Below, piece by piece: positions 44,187 through 57,642 of a stretch of 64,000 bases of DNA. Source of the stretch: Lingula anatina (Eukaryota; Brachiopoda; Lingulata; Lingulida; Lingulidae); the NCBI RefSeq assembly GCF_001039355.2, contig NW_019774181.1:203000-266999 (forward strand). Reading direction: 5' to 3'. The position numbers were made by a program, and so were the translations under genes. Position 1 is the stretch's first letter. The number at the start of each line of letters is the position of its first letter. The notes under the pieces are model-generated. The model worked only from the letters and a program-made list of their open reading frames with translations. It was not told the origin of the DNA and made no database searches.

Positions 44187-47100
44187 CTGAAAATGAAAAA
44201 TATATACAGTACATGTATTATAATAATGAATTAAAAATGAAAATATGATTTCTCTAAGCAGAAAAACTGCAATGGTACCTACAGCCCCAATCAGATAAGA
44301 CATTTCATTAATTTAGAGGAGGTTGAGTGGAAGTACTCTACCCTCAGTGGTAGAGGAAACTGACATTTTGTCTTTTTTTTTCATATGCTAAGACAAGAAA
44401 TGCACTTGAAAAAGTATATGCACAGGGTCTTACAACCAGGGTCTAGGGTCCACTTGAGGCAGAAAACCAGCAAGAAACAAAAGAGATATCTAATTTAAAT
44501 TGAAATAAAAAGCAAAAAAGTCTGAATAAACATACCTGTAGGAATGAGAATCCAAGTACAGCAGATCCAATGATAGCAATGTTACCTTCCATCCCTGACA
44601 CTATCTTACGGTGACAGCCCTGGGAAAAGAATCCAGTAGAGATCCATCAAAAAATAAATAATTGTCAAGGCAAATGGTTTCATTTATAGAATATTTTAGG
44701 CTATAAACCCAACTTATACCTCTGGGGCATTCCACGATAAAAAGGACTGTTGCACTAACATCAGTGATGCCCAAATTTTGCACAGACAAACATATTGGCT
44801 CTTATATGAACTAACACTTTTTGGCAAAAAGTCACCCTTCTTCAAAGCAAAATTGTCCATACCTCCACATAAATGCTGGCACTGGTCTGGTTCAGATTCA
44901 ACGGCAGATTTGTATTAGAACAGTTACTACTGGTTACACAGCAAGACTTCGGCACTTTCACAGTGTTTGGCTTCTCTGTGTTCTTATCATATTTCGTATA
45001 GTACCAGTCAACATAGCTGTTAATACCACAGCACTTGATCTGAAGTGTATATTAATTTTATATGATGTTTCTTTCATGGTATAATCATGAAAATTTTTAA
45101 TACAGTGTAATCAAAATAATCACAGCAGTTTTTTAAAACAGTACAAATATGGCAATCTGAAAAGAAAATTCTAATGAAGACACTGTTCTATATCACATAT
45201 ATTTACCACAACACTTGATCTGAAGTATATATTCACTTAACTGGGTATATGACGTTCATTTAATGCTATAATCAAAAAGTTTTAAATATACAACACATTT
45301 GACAATTTTTTCTAATAAATTAATATTCACACTGTGCTAAATCACATATTTTCCGATAGGTCAATCTCAAGCAGCACACATAATAAATAAACAGCTTTGT
45401 TCCTGAAAAACACGTATAGGGTTTTGTATATGTATAGTGTCAAAATAACAGAATGGTTTCCATGGCAACCATACTTACTGATTGTTGCACTTTGTCCATG
45501 GCATTGTCAGAGCCGTCCGTGTAGCTGTTCATGGTGTTGTTCATGCCAGTTTTCAGACTAGTTTGTACCTGAAAGGATTGACACAAGAAGCATCTTTAAA
45601 ATCTAAAATACTGTTGATGCTGACATTCCACATTATACAGATGTCACTCAGTGAATTAAGAAAGATGCCAAGAGATGAGGCATTGTTTAATGTATTGACA
45701 TATTGTTTTTTTTAATGAAGGTGACATTGTTTACTCCTTCTCTTCTTTTCAGGCAATTTCGAAGCAGTTTTTTTTCTGAGGGGGATGTTTTTACCCCTTT
45801 AGTTTACCCAATTTAAGAAATTGCATAGAATCTGGATCAAATTTTCATTCAGAGTAGACATTGAAATGACAGTGAAAATAGGGGCGAGTTTCCAGTGTCT
45901 GAGTGACCTTGGACATTCAGGGTGCATCACTTACTTGACCCTTGAACACAAGGAAGGTGGCGCCAGCAGCAAGCTCAGCCAGGAATACTACCATCAGGAA
46001 GGCTGCATACTGAAATGGAAGAAAATGTATTGCTTATTGTAATATTGTATTTATAGGTACAATTGCCTTTTCATTATATATGTTCTTCCTAGGAATGGAA
46101 GTAGTTTGTTACAGTCAAAGATGGTGTTGTCTGCATGTTTATATTGATATCTTTGTTCAGTACTGTTGCAGTATTTTAATATTTGAAAATATAACTATCT
46201 TTTTACATTTAAGCTCTATTGTCATGCTTTCTTTGAAATCATCCAAAAAAATAAAAAATACATATCAATCAGCTGTAATATATTCAGCTTTTGTTTGAAA
46301 GAGTATGCTATCCAATGTAAATGTATTCTGTCAAGATATGATGAATGTGCAGTTTCTAATATCCTCTTTTGCTAAAAGAGGGCAGCACTCTCTACTTGTA
46401 TGGCAGCCAGTCTGCATGCACCATCTTCAATCAAATTAGCATTTAATCACACTGCTTTACAAAGTCTAATTTCCTTTGTCTGGCACTCTCCATAGGATTG
46501 AAGTTTTCAATCCCCCCTGTCAATCATTGGTCCCAGACAACCTGCAGTTCAGAATCCCTGGATGACGTTGAGCAAGTCTATCAAAAGATATTTTATCAAT
46601 TCGGGGGAAATGATCTGTCAGTATGGTTTAGTCTCATAAGATCGACCCCCGAGACACAGTAGGTTTTTACTGAAAAATGTGTCTAATATTCTTTAATCAA
46701 CCCTGAGACACAGTTTTTTTTTACCAAAAAAAAAAAAAAAAAATCTGATCTTGTATTTCTCGTGTTGATGAATATACAAAACATATACACTGTATAAGAG
46801 GGGTCAATTATTAGATCTCAAATAAGCCACAGATTATCAGTGTATGTGTACCAGTCACTTTTAAGGCTTCTGATCCTTTCAGCTTAGAGAGAGAAATTTT
46901 GTGAATATTTTCTGATTCAGACCACTCTCTGTTTTGGTCCAGTGCATTAATTCTTAAGACTCTTTTCACATTTTGCAGTATGCTTATCTACATTGCAACA
47001 TCCTGACATGTTTAATCATGGTACAGGGGATTTTGCTCACTTTCACTTTTAGTTTTTTTTTCCCAAATGTTTGGACCAGTCAAAATTATATCAGTTCACT

Positions 47101-49876
47101 GGTCATGCCAGAGAGGGGGATCTGATTAGATGACACTCTTATAAAAAAGCAACACTACTCCACTGTTTATCTCTCAAAAGAATTTGATACAGATATAAGT
47201 ATATCGTACGATGTGAAATGGGCCTAAGAAAGACCCATAATATAACAAATTATTAGTCTTTTTTAAAAAATGTAAAAGAATACTGGCCCTTCAAGCCAAG
47301 AAAGTGGAATGTTGACCAGTTTCATTAGCTATTTTAAAATTAATTTAAATCAAATTCATCAAAATTTTTTATATTAAAATAGACAAATAAATCACTGCCT
47401 TCATTTCCCTGATGAAGTCTAACAGTCAACAGAGGAGATATTGTCTGGTAAATCTCAGTTGATTTTGCTATAGCTATTGATAAATGAAACTTTATTTGTT
47501 TATCAAGAGGGTCTAAGAATTTTTTATTAAAATTGATTAAAATCAACTGGTCCATACCAGTTGTCAGAATAAGAACATATTTACAAATCATCACTTCTCC
47601 GGCCTCAAGTTTACTGGCATTTGGCATGGGGACAGCTGTAATGTATCAGACGGGATGATGCAACAAAACCACCTTCTCCATAACGAACAAAAATCAATAA
47701 ATCCACTTCAATCAAAATGACCTTTCTAGACAACGCCACAGTGAAGAACCTTTCCACCAATTTCCTTCAGGCCTTCACCTTTATCAGACACATTAGGTTA
47801 ACGAGATCTTGCCGAAGCCATCAGAAATGAAGCACTTTTGTAATCATAATGGAGCGTCCCGAGCTTTATTGGCATTTATCATTGTCATTTGTTTCCCACT
47901 AATCCTATATCTTCAAGCTTTTAAGTAACAAGGGTAGTCCATATAATCGATCTCTCACACATCCCTTTCTCCTGTAATTTTTTTCAGCAATGTTAAGGTG
48001 AATATTGTAAAAAACATCAAACAAGTGTTCCATATATAGCCAGTAAACTGCAACAGGATTAATAAGTATATATATATATACAACATGAAATATCTATATT
48101 AACAATTTTACAGTTCTATATTTTTTACACAGATGACAGAAGGGTGTATGCGGTGGGGGGCAAATGATGAGTCCACTGTCCTTAGTAAAATAATCAATCA
48201 ACCTCTGGGTGATTGCAATCAATATGACTTTTTAAGGAAAGGTTTTCACCTTCAGAAAATATTTCCTAGGTAATGCCAAATATTTAATTTTTACAATTTT
48301 CAGCATAAAACCTAACCTTAAGAACCAGGGTTCATTTTCCCTATTCAGCGAGTTCTGCATTTTACTGCATTGTTGGTACTAAAAGAGAAGATGATGGGCT
48401 TTTAGCGTAATTTGATCTTCAAAGTCGCCATGGCTTATTTCTTAAGGCGAAGAATTTCGGTTCTGCCATGTTTCCTTTCATTCTAGACTCATTGAAGCAT
48501 ACTCAATTTTCATCAGCCGCTTCAGATAGCTATAGTCGAACACATTAAAATTTGCTATTAGTGATGCTCAGCTATTGTTTATCAGAGCACCTGTGATCTT
48601 AGACAAGCATGTAACTTTTACATGAATACAAGATATGATCGATTTTCTGTTGTTCTGTCTTACACCTGCTATCTCCCTGTGCGTATCGATATGTCCTTCT
48701 ACATTCACTGTGGTTAGGTTCATGTTCAGTAACGTCACACAGTGGAGGGTGCACTGAATGCATTTCTTCATAGCAGCTTTTTGTGAAACTGCTATGCCAT
48801 TGGCAATAAATTTTATTATTTATTGCCCATGGCATAGCAGTATTGATTTTAACATGACATGTTTGTATTGCCTTGGAATTTGCTTATGAATATGTGGTGA
48901 CAAATAAATAAACAGAGAGAGCGAGAGAGAGAATAAAAATCCTACAGTATCTTTTAAGGATGCATGAGAAGATGAAATGGCCGATATTTCCAGTCCAAAG
49001 AACAACAATATGTCACGATATACTGTATGCCGTGTTTGAAATTAATCCTGTGTATATGCAGAAATGATTAACATCAGAGACAGCTAGTTGTAAATGAGTT
49101 TCCACAGCAACCTTTAAAAATTTGTGATGTATACGTCAATGCCACATAGAAACTTGCAGGTGGTTTCTTCTGTTTATCAGGGTTCAACCAAGATGTGAAA
49201 AAAGTTTATCCAGGGTTTTCCAGGAAAATTTTGTCAGAAAGTGCAGTAGTTCCAGGGACAGAATATAGTTTTCCAGGTTACTTTACAATACATGGAACAT
49301 GTTGGAACTGATATTTTGCTGAATGTCAGTCTTGTAGAGCATGAACAAACAAACAGACAGTCAGACCAAAGAAGAAGCAAAACTGACCAACATACTTGAT
49401 GAAAAGGCTTGCAAAAATGAACTCCAAAATGAATCATTCTCAAGTACTAGTAAAAGGCTCGTTTTTGTACCTGTAAACTCCTGAAGGTTTAATATTTCAT
49501 GCCTGCAAAAGTGTGATTTAGAATCATTTCAGTCATTTATCAGCATGAAATCGATGGTTAAATGCAGCTCTAAAACACTGGATTCACAACCATCAGAATA
49601 AATATCATGTTCTTTTGGTCAGTTGCCCACTCAACTATTCCAGTGTAAACATGACATAAGGATGAGTATACTTACAATATACAAGAGCCGTCCGTACCCC
49701 TTGAAGGTGCAGTAACAGGCAAAGGAGGCGATGATGACAATGGCAGCTCCAGTCCCGATGATGGCCCATGTCGCGGCCGAGGGATAGCCGTCCAGTAACT
49801 CAGTGTACTTCTGTAACCCTGCCACGATCCATATTCCTAGTACCAAGACAGCTATACCAGTGATCTGGAATAGTCA

Positions 49877-49939
<63 letters not shown>

Positions 49940-52900
49940 AATTTTCACAATTTGACATCAAAATACTTTTTTTGTACACAGGCAAAAATTTATAGTTACA
50001 AGTCTGCAGGCATATTTGTAACACACTAGTAGCTACCAAGTGTGCCCCAGAACTGATTATATATTATAAAGTAATATTAGTTAAATATTACATAGATAAA
50101 TATATTACATAAAATGAAGATTTATGAAGATGCACCTGTATATGAAAAGGCTATGACTATATACATGTTTTAAATTTGCTCATTTTAAAGTTACTACTAA
50201 TTGCAGAACTCGGAGGCGGGGGTAGGGGACAGTGATAAATAAATGATAACCTAACAGCTACCAGTAGGCACAGTAATTATAAACAAGTTTTAAATATGAC
50301 ATGAAGATAAAGACTATTATCAAACTTGTACATGTACCTATTCAACTTTGAAGTTAAAGTTCACAACTAATTGTTCAGTTTTAACAATAAATAATTAACC
50401 AATTTTACTACATAAATGCCAAAAGGTAAATCTGTACACATCTACTGGAATAAATAATGAAACGGATTCCTGTGGTAAAACAGTAAAAAGAAAAAGTAGA
50501 GGATGTTTGATAATTGATCATACATCACATTATTTGTTCAAACGTGATCAATTGAAACTAATTACTCTTCAGAGTAATTTTGTCAGAAAAGCAAATTACT
50601 TTCCTGATACAAAATAAACAAACTTTAATCGAACCTTAATCTCCCATGTGTGTTACTACTCCTTATATATACTTTATGTAGGTCAGGAGTGTTTCTGATT
50701 AGATAAAAACTCTTGTGAATCACATTTATTATAGGTACTGACTTGAGGTATCTGAGTCACCAAATGATGTAAAAACAGGTGCTTGATGTGAAAACAGGTG
50801 CTTGCATACAAGTGTGTACATAGGCTTTGATCACTGGATCAGGATCACTGTCCATTTTCCAGTGTTATCTACTAGTATGGTAATACCTCAATCCTTTCAA
50901 AGGGGGAAATAGTGAATTTTACAGTCATGGTATGTTTTAAGCCATAAGTTCTTTAAATTAGAACATTCACTTTGAGTGGTATCACCAAAATTGAAACGCA
51001 ATCCCGTAGTTCTACTAGTACTTTATGAAGGCACCATTAAAAATACAATTTTCCTGATTCCAAAAATTACCGATAATTAAGTCAAATGGGTTAGTTTTTG
51101 GTTAGCCATTCAACTACTCTAAGTTGATCATTCTATCATTTCTTGTTTCTCCCCCCCCCCTCCCTTTCTCTCCTTTTGTTTTTCATCTTCCCATCAACAG
51201 GCCCAGAAGGTTTCATTTTCCATGAATAATGCTCCGCTGAGAGGAAGCAATTTTTGAATAATTCCTTTCATCAAATAAGCAAGGCGAATTCAGACAGGAG
51301 GAATGACTGTGGTCCTAGTGCAGCAGTGCTTTCAAGTCAGTCAGTCAATCTGTCTATTTCACATAATTTTTTTCTTTCCCTTTCTTTTCAATTTCGATTT
51401 TCCCTCTCAGATATCCCCTTGGTGAATTATGATCAATTCAGTGTCTTATTTTCCACTTTTAAGGATGAATAAATTGGCAGAGAAAGGAAAAGCAGAAAAG
51501 CTCCTGTGAGATTTTAATGCAAATGTGTCTCTATATGTACATACTATCTTTATTTTCAATTCACCCCCACCCGCCTAGATAATTTCCCTTGGTGAATTAT
51601 ACTCTTTCCAGTTAGTATCAATTCCTGCAGGACCAGAGCACTAATTTTACCTCAAAAACAAAACAAAAACAGAAGAATGCCCATGAGACTCCAACACATC
51701 ACCAAATGCAAATATTATAACTGAATTATAGGCCCCCTACCTACATGTGTGTGCCAGACAAAGTGAAGAGTGATAGACAAGAAATATCAATTACTGAAAA
51801 TTGCCCACAGAGATGTTCATGACAAACTAGGAAATATATCAATTATCCTGAAGTTGCTCTACAGTACACCCTGCTTATATGTTGATGCATGTGGTTATAT
51901 GGTGTGCTAATAATGCACTGAGAAAGATACAGTATTGCTATTGGGTCAACTGGCTCTAGAACACTATGTAGTAAGATATTATAATTGACAATGTGAAAAC
52001 TGTTCCACCAAGACAGGGAATTGTAAATGAGAGATTCAATTTGAGCAATTCAGCGTAAATCTGTGTCTGTGATAAATGAATTAAATACAGCATGATCTCC
52101 AAGAGGGAAGTTACCTGAAAACCAGAGAATGACTAGTTGAGATGGGAGCGAGAATCAAGGTGAATACTCAGGGTACCTGTGTATAAGTCTATGACGCAGT
52201 GTTATAAAAACACTGTAGCTCTCTAAGTGGGAAGCGATCTTGTTTTTCACTCCAGAGGGTAACCAGAACTTCCATAAAGTATCACTTAATGTCAAACTTA
52301 TGAAAGCATTAAGTAGAGACAGACAGAAAAAATCTATGCATTTTTTTGTCTTATGCAGAGAGGTCTCCAAGGTTTTCATCTCAGCAGTGAGAGAAGAGAT
52401 AGATGTGGCACTGTGCTGAAAGGGAAATTGATTTCCAGCAGAATGTTATTCATATTCTGTTGAAAGAGAGTAGTGAACTACAGATAATATCTGACCTGAT
52501 GTATCAGTTAAGACAAATTAGTTGGTAACAAATCGACTCCTTTTAACAGTCTATCTTTCTAAGTTTTTAATTACTTTATAAATAAAAACATTTATTTATA
52601 TTTTATTTCTCGGATTATTTCAGACCTGAAATGTGTTGCTTATTAAATAATTTTTATTGTTCAAATTATCATATTAATTTCCTAATAATCTAAAACTTTC
52701 CTTTTTTTTTTGGAGGAGGATATCATTAAAACTTCTATTCAAGAATCACCATCATCTATAATGCCCTGAACATTCTCAGACAGCGGGAAAAAAAATGTCC
52801 ATTTACATACTTGTTCAACCGACCATGTGGCTCATCTCTTCATGCTTCAGTCGCATACAAATTAACCTCCAATTGTTTTCTGCTTATCTTCTTGTTCTGC

Positions 52901-54115
52901 ATTTTTACTTGTAATGCACGTCAGTGAAGATTTACACCCCCCCCCCACCCCAATTTACATGTGCCTGCTTCTGTACATAGATAGACTCTATATCCACTTC
53001 CTACAAATCTTTCTGGTGTCTGGTTCTAATAACCCTTCAAAGAGGCTAGGAGCTCTCTGCTCTCCCCACCAGCAAGGATCCCATACACCCACTGATTTTG
53101 CCAATTCTGAGTATTCTACCTAAAATTTCTATTTAGTACTTATACTTAAAATAACACAACTCTGTTGGGTCCGTCTGTACAACCACCCACACAATAATGG
53201 GCAATAACTCTAGCAAACCTCATGTGTACTGGTACATTTCTTTATAATTGTAACCACCAGGTCGGCTCAAGTACATTTTGCCCAGTTGTACACTATGTAC
53301 AGGTTCAGGCAATTTGTATACACAGTTGGCAATGAATAATTGATAATCTAGCTCTATTAGAGCTGGATATTGGTGGGATGTTCACAGTGAAAGTGCTCAA
53401 CATGAGACGTAGGATTTGCAGAGCACCGGTATTCCCTCCCCCCCCCCCCCCCAAAAAAAAAAAAAAAAAAAAAAAAATTAACTGTTTGGATTGGTTTTTA
53501 ATACCTTAGGAAGTAACGCTTTGCTTTTTTTTAGTATAATTGCAGTTTGTTATAATCAAACATTTTCACCTCTTTTAAACACCAAAGAACCATCAAATCT
53601 GCCATTGAGTAATTCTTTAAGTTGGTGAATTATTTTTATTTTTATTAATTAAGGTTACATTAGATATACAATAAATAAGAAAGGTTTCTTTAACTCTTGA
53701 AAAGAGAAGATAGAAGAAAGCCTGGCAGATCAGGAGATCTTTAGTCTGAAACAGGAGGTCAGGAGATATGTCCCCAAATCGTGAGACTCCAGATGAAATC
53801 AGGAGTATTAACAGGTCTGGTGGTGAAGCATTGGGCTAGTCCAAGCTGGTTCTGCTGTGAACATGTCCTGCTTCCATTAAACAACAAGACTAAGTTAGAT
53901 CTGCTGGGAATACGACTTCCTCATTTGTACACAATCAAGCTACCAGTATCATATATCCCAGTGGTCACCACTGCTGGTACATTATTAATGTATATCTATC
54001 TATCAGTGGAACCCACGAGACAAATTATCCTCAGAATTCATGTTTTATTCAACAGGCAAACATTCTCATATATCACATACTTATGAACAAAACGATGAAC
54101 TGACAAAAAAAAATA

Positions 54116-54146
<31 letters not shown>

Positions 54147-54580
54147 GTTAATGTGTCTACTATTACAATATACTAGTACATGTAAGTGTGATGTACATAT
54201 ATATATATGTATAGTACTGGCCATGGTGAACATTTCTAGATCTCTGTAAAATTACTGTATATACTAGTAAATAAGGAATAAACATATCTATACTCCCTTG
54301 ATAAAACCAAACCACTAGACTCTGAAAATTTTCGGACATGAATGCACTCTCAAAAGGCCATCAGAGTAGACAATCAATACCTTGTATACAGTGTGTTCAG
54401 TGTGTGTGGTTAGTCACCTAGCTGGTACAGCTGTGTTTTTTGTTATACATTTACTATAATCAGTCACTATTCCCCCATGTGCACTTGCTGCTGAGTACAC
54501 AATTTCTTAGTGCAAATAATATATCATTCACTTGAAAGATTAGTGACAAGAAACACCAACTCACTCCAGTAATGGCTCTC

Positions 54581-54614
<34 letters not shown>

Positions 54615-55476
54615 AAGCAACAACCACCTTCTTCACCAAATATACTTATTACAATTAATTGTCTGTAGTAATTTTGATTCTTCTTTCTAATATTACCTTT
54701 AAGCTATTTACTTATTTTTCGTTTATCTATTTATTTATTTATTTATTTATTTATAATATCAACTATCTAAGATTCACAATGTACCACTATAAATAATCAA
54801 TATCTACTCATGTAAATAGACAATTAGATGCCTTACTAAAATATTCATCCCATACAGGTTTAGAATATTGTTATGAGCCAGTGGACCATTCACTTTAGAA
54901 CAGTCAGCGTAACTGACCTCAAAGAGCTAATCTGAAGCTCTCTTACAACCATGTGGAGTGGACTTTGTCTACTAGCTGTCCATCACATGATTGCACAGAG
55001 CATCTGTTTATGTATACATGTATATTGCCATATCTGTCAGTGATACTAATTTTTATAATCTTATGTTCAGTGAAAAATTCATAAGCTCTAATATCTTAAA
55101 AATGTTTTGTGTACTGTAACTTAGGTCCCATGGCGACTTGCTTTTATATTAGGCCTTCTTCAGGGGCCAAAAACTTGGATATTACATATTACATCTTTAT
55201 AGTAGATATTCATACTGTTAGATACACCAGTATTCTAACTTATTTACTTCTTAAAGACCTATATGGTGTTTTGATATGAATCTTCATACTTCCAGTATAC
55301 ACATGTAGCTTTATCTTGCTACACACATTTATTCAGTTTACCCATCTTGGACCCTACATACAAAAAAGTACAATGTATATACATGTAGGAGTACCTATTC
55401 ATGGCTTTTCGTGCTAAAACATCATGAGAGCAGAGGTCATTTTAAGGTTGAACAGCATAAAATCAGTAAGCAAAAA

Positions 55477-55511
<35 letters not shown>

Positions 55512-55914
55512 ATTGGCTGGCTGGAAAAGTAAACTGCATAAGCACTGCATGGTTCACTGAACCAGAATTTGACTGGTGATTTGGTCCCCAATGTCCAATT
55601 AAAATTACACGTCAGGTGGGCCACAAAATCAATACAAGAACTACAAACGACCCTAAATATTAGTCTGTCTCGGTTATCATTCGCACATGACCCTTATTCC
55701 CTCATCACCTAGTTGATGATTTACTTTCTCGATTTCGCCAGCCTATTTCTCCGTCGCGCTTTGATAACCCGCTGAAGACTTAGAACTTTCGAGTCAACAT
55801 TTTCGCACTACTTACCCAAAATACAAAGTTATAAACGGTCAGCAGAATCTTTATACAGCCCACATAAGCTCCAGTGGCCATGTAGGACTTGGCACGCTCT
55901 GTTCCTCCTGCCAT
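44115..55914 (-). CDS. Tetraspanin, TSPAN6/7- and CD63-like (seven coding exons, 261 aa)
   Basis: Exons in transcript order: 55914-55816, 49864-49676, 46009-45935, 45568-45479, 45039-44863, 44619-44536, 44186-44115; every intron is phase 0 with GT..AG borders. The protein has four membrane helices (about 18-45, 63-85, 97-116, 216-241), a short first loop, and a large loop (about 122-213) with CCG, PKSCC, one more Cys and GC, the six-Cys pattern. Helix texts such as YNFVFWITGIAVLVLGIW and the C-terminal YEQV(A) resemble TSPAN6/7, with CD63 the next best. Tetraspanins organise partner receptors in the membrane; the YxxPhi-like tail suggests endosomal traffic. Several Asn-X-Ser/Thr sites (NNT, NCS, NQT) are in the loop. 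Copy a repeats exons 2-7. Start: MAGGTERAKS.. preceded by AGAA. Confidence in the family is very high; in the subgroup, moderate. Confidence 0.93.
44536..44619 (-). CDS. Tetraspanin exon 6 (complete copy)
   Basis: GCHRKIVSGMEGNIAIIGSA then VLGFSFLQ: last loop Cys and most of helix 4. Donor GTATGT. Confidence 0.9.
44863..45039 (-). CDS. Tetraspanin exon 5, variable loop (complete copy)
   Basis: IKCCGINSYVDW, variable YYTKYDKNTEKPN, TVKVPKSCC, SSNCSNTN.., ending ASIYVE. Compared with 29007-29183, 13 codons differ, all replacing the residue; the cysteines, the CCG and the PKSCC are unchanged. Confidence 0.92.
45479..45568 (-). CDS. Tetraspanin exon 4 (complete copy)
   Basis: VQTSLKTGMNNTMNSYTDGS then DNAMDKVQQS. 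Two replacements and one silent change against copy a. Confidence 0.9.
45935..46009 (-). CDS. Tetraspanin exon 3 (complete copy)
   Basis: Helix 3, YAAFLMVVFLAELAAGATFL then VFKGQ, identical to copy a. The ELAA / VFKG region is where TSPAN6/7 have VELVAA..VFR. Confidence 0.92.
46010..49675. other. Intron between tetraspanin exons 2 and 3 (complete copy)
   Basis: Non-coding. Contains the palindrome counterpart at about 48788-48840, where the mismatch falls at a different pair than in copy a. Confidence 0.5.
49676..49864 (-). CDS. Tetraspanin exon 2 (complete copy)
   Basis: 63 codons: second half of helix 1, small loop (LQKYTELLDGYPSA), helix 2 and the short inner loop (FKGYGRLLYI). Borders are TTCCAG and GTAAGT. 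Confidence 0.93.
49865..55815. other. Tetraspanin intron 1 (complete copy)
   Basis: Non-coding. Microsatellites: (AAAT)n 49876-49941, A run 53453-53477, (AAAT)n 54113-54146, T run about 54582-54612, (TTTA)n about 54723-54752, (AAAT)n about 55477-55512. The part after 55377 is unique to this contig. Confidence 0.55.
55816..55914 (-). CDS. Tetraspanin exon 1
   Basis: 33 codons, MAGGTERAKSYMATGAYVGC then IKILLTVYNFVFW: cytoplasmic start and the first half of helix 1. Donor GTAAGT. Only one copy exists in the window, which shows that exons 2-7 at 27454-33962 do not form an independent gene here. Confidence 0.9.
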
Positions 55915-55964
55915 TTCTGTTTATTCTTCAAGACTTTTCTCTCAGCGTGCGACGGCCACACAAG

Positions 55965-55984
55965 CTTCTTCCGATGACGTGACC
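55965..55984. promoter_or_regulatory. Possible ETS and CRE sites upstream of the tetraspanin
   Basis: CTTCTTCCG (ETS-like, inverted) directly followed by ATGACGTGAC (CREB/ATF-like) about 60 bases upstream of the tetraspanin ATG. Consistent with a TATA-less promoter. Position is the main argument. Confidence 0.3.
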
Positions 55985-56523
55985 TTGTTTATTAAATTCG
56001 TTCAGGAAGATGACTGCTTGCTGAAAGAGAGGCTAATCACTGGAACTTGCAAGCATGTCATATCCGGCCACAAGCCACGTGTCATTTCAGGTCAGAAAGC
56101 AGATATTTTATTACAAGAGAGTTAAACGCATAAGTACAAAAGTGGGGAGCCTGGAGGCACGTGCGTCGTTCCCCTTGGGAGGAATTACAGTGTACCCTCT
56201 TCTTTCCCGTTTCCAATCCCCTAAAAACACAAACCCGGGGGATCCCCATCCCTTCAAAAATGAATGAATTAATAGAAAAATAAACCAACATACTGATAAG
56301 AAAAATGTCTACCGTTTTCTATCTGCCACGCACAGGAATATTTTGTTTTAATTATCCCCCTTTTAAAGGAATTCGTGATACATGTACATGCAGAGTATTT
56401 GAAATTGAGAGTTTATCTATTTGTACTCTGAATTTTAATGATCACTGGGTATTTTTATTTCACCAAATGAAAACCAATGAAAACCATTATTACCAATATG
56501 ACTTTGGAATCCAATATATGTTT

Positions 56524-57484
56524 ATACGATATACGAGCATATATATTTCTGGAGAGAAAATTTCCACTGAAGGGAGTTTTTCGGCATGAAACTCTCTGAT
56601 GTGTGACGACCACTGTCTTCCAACCTAAGATGGCCTGTGACGGCCATCTTTTTACTGGACATAACAAACCTCCTGTTTCCAGCCAGCCTTATATGACAAA
56701 TGGACTTACACACGTTCACCGATGAATAAATTCAATGAGAATATCATGTAAGTCAGTAAATTAAGAAATGAAAACCATTAAATATAGTTAGAAATAAAGA
56801 TTTTATTTATTTTGAAATATATTTGAAAAATAAAATGAATGTTCTATGATGCATGGCTAATTATTTTATGTTACAAAAGTTTGAAGAATTCGCGCGTGAT
56901 CAAGATCAACAATGTCGAGTCCAAAGTTCTACCGGCAACTGAGTAGCGAGAGGTTTGTATCGCACACACGTTTGATTGCCTGACCCAGTTGTAACTTATC
57001 AGACGAGAGTATTTTGAAACATGATCTGAGTTATTTGGAGTTTTCATGGAGCGGACAACAGCGTGGTTTAGCGGATAATGTAATTTATTATCGCTTATCA
57101 ACCACAGATTTGGTGACACTGACAGTGTTCCAAGTGACAGTCGAAGTTGATGAAGTGCTGCCTCAGTTAAATTGTAGGTTACAATTTTACATGCTTGGTA
57201 ATCATTCAACCAGTGCTTCCTAGTTCAGAGGACAACACAACCCTTTCACTATTAGCGCATGGAAATGATTATTAGATATGATTAAACCTAATTATGATAT
57301 AGATCTAGGTTGAATTTATCAGAAAGTTATTTTTAAAAAGACATGTTGCTTGAAGTTGTGAATGAAGAAACCTTCAGCATGTGCAGTATTCTTTTGCTCA
57401 CAACAAACTGTACATTTGGTAGATGGATGTGGATTGCATCAACAAGACCAACTTTTTAAAGGACATCAATAAAAAAAAAAAAAA
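56524..57484. repeat. Empty-site allele of the LTR element insertion; contig end
   Basis: Virtually identical to 58468-59430 (I found one difference, near 56826/58770). Ends in an A run at the gap. Holds a 112-codon - strand frame (56871-57209) with no family resemblance. Confidence 0.8.
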
Positions 57485-57642
57485 NNNNNNNNNNNNNNNN
57501 NNNNNNNNNNNNNNNNNNNNNNNNNNNNNNNNNNNNNNNNNNNNNNNNNNNNNNNNNNNNNNNNNNNNNNNNNNNNNNNNNNNNNNNNNNNNNNNNNNNN
57601 NNNNNNNNNNNNNNNNNNNNNNNNNNNNNNNNNNNNNNNNNN
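57485..57642. other. Assembly gap (N run)
   Basis: 158 N's between an A run and the inside of a retrotransposon gag gene. The two sides are not true neighbours, because the left side continues at 59430 in the other contig. Confidence 0.98.

Larger units (their letters stand above)
40265..55377. repeat. Allelic block 2, copy b
   Basis: Matches 23727-39586. Its left end is the contig end. Contains the tetraspanin exons of the complete copy except exon 1. Confidence 0.8.

Noticed and set aside
27454-49864. True tandem array of two tetraspanin genes
   Set aside because: No exon 1 or promoter for the left copy, and the right copy starts at a contig joint in mid-intergenic sequence. Alleles explain this better, though long reads are needed for proof.
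56871-57209. 112-codon - strand frame, identical at 58815-59153
   Set aside because: Its preservation only reflects that the two copies are almost identical overall. No signal, domain or splice context. Kept as an unconfirmed possibility.
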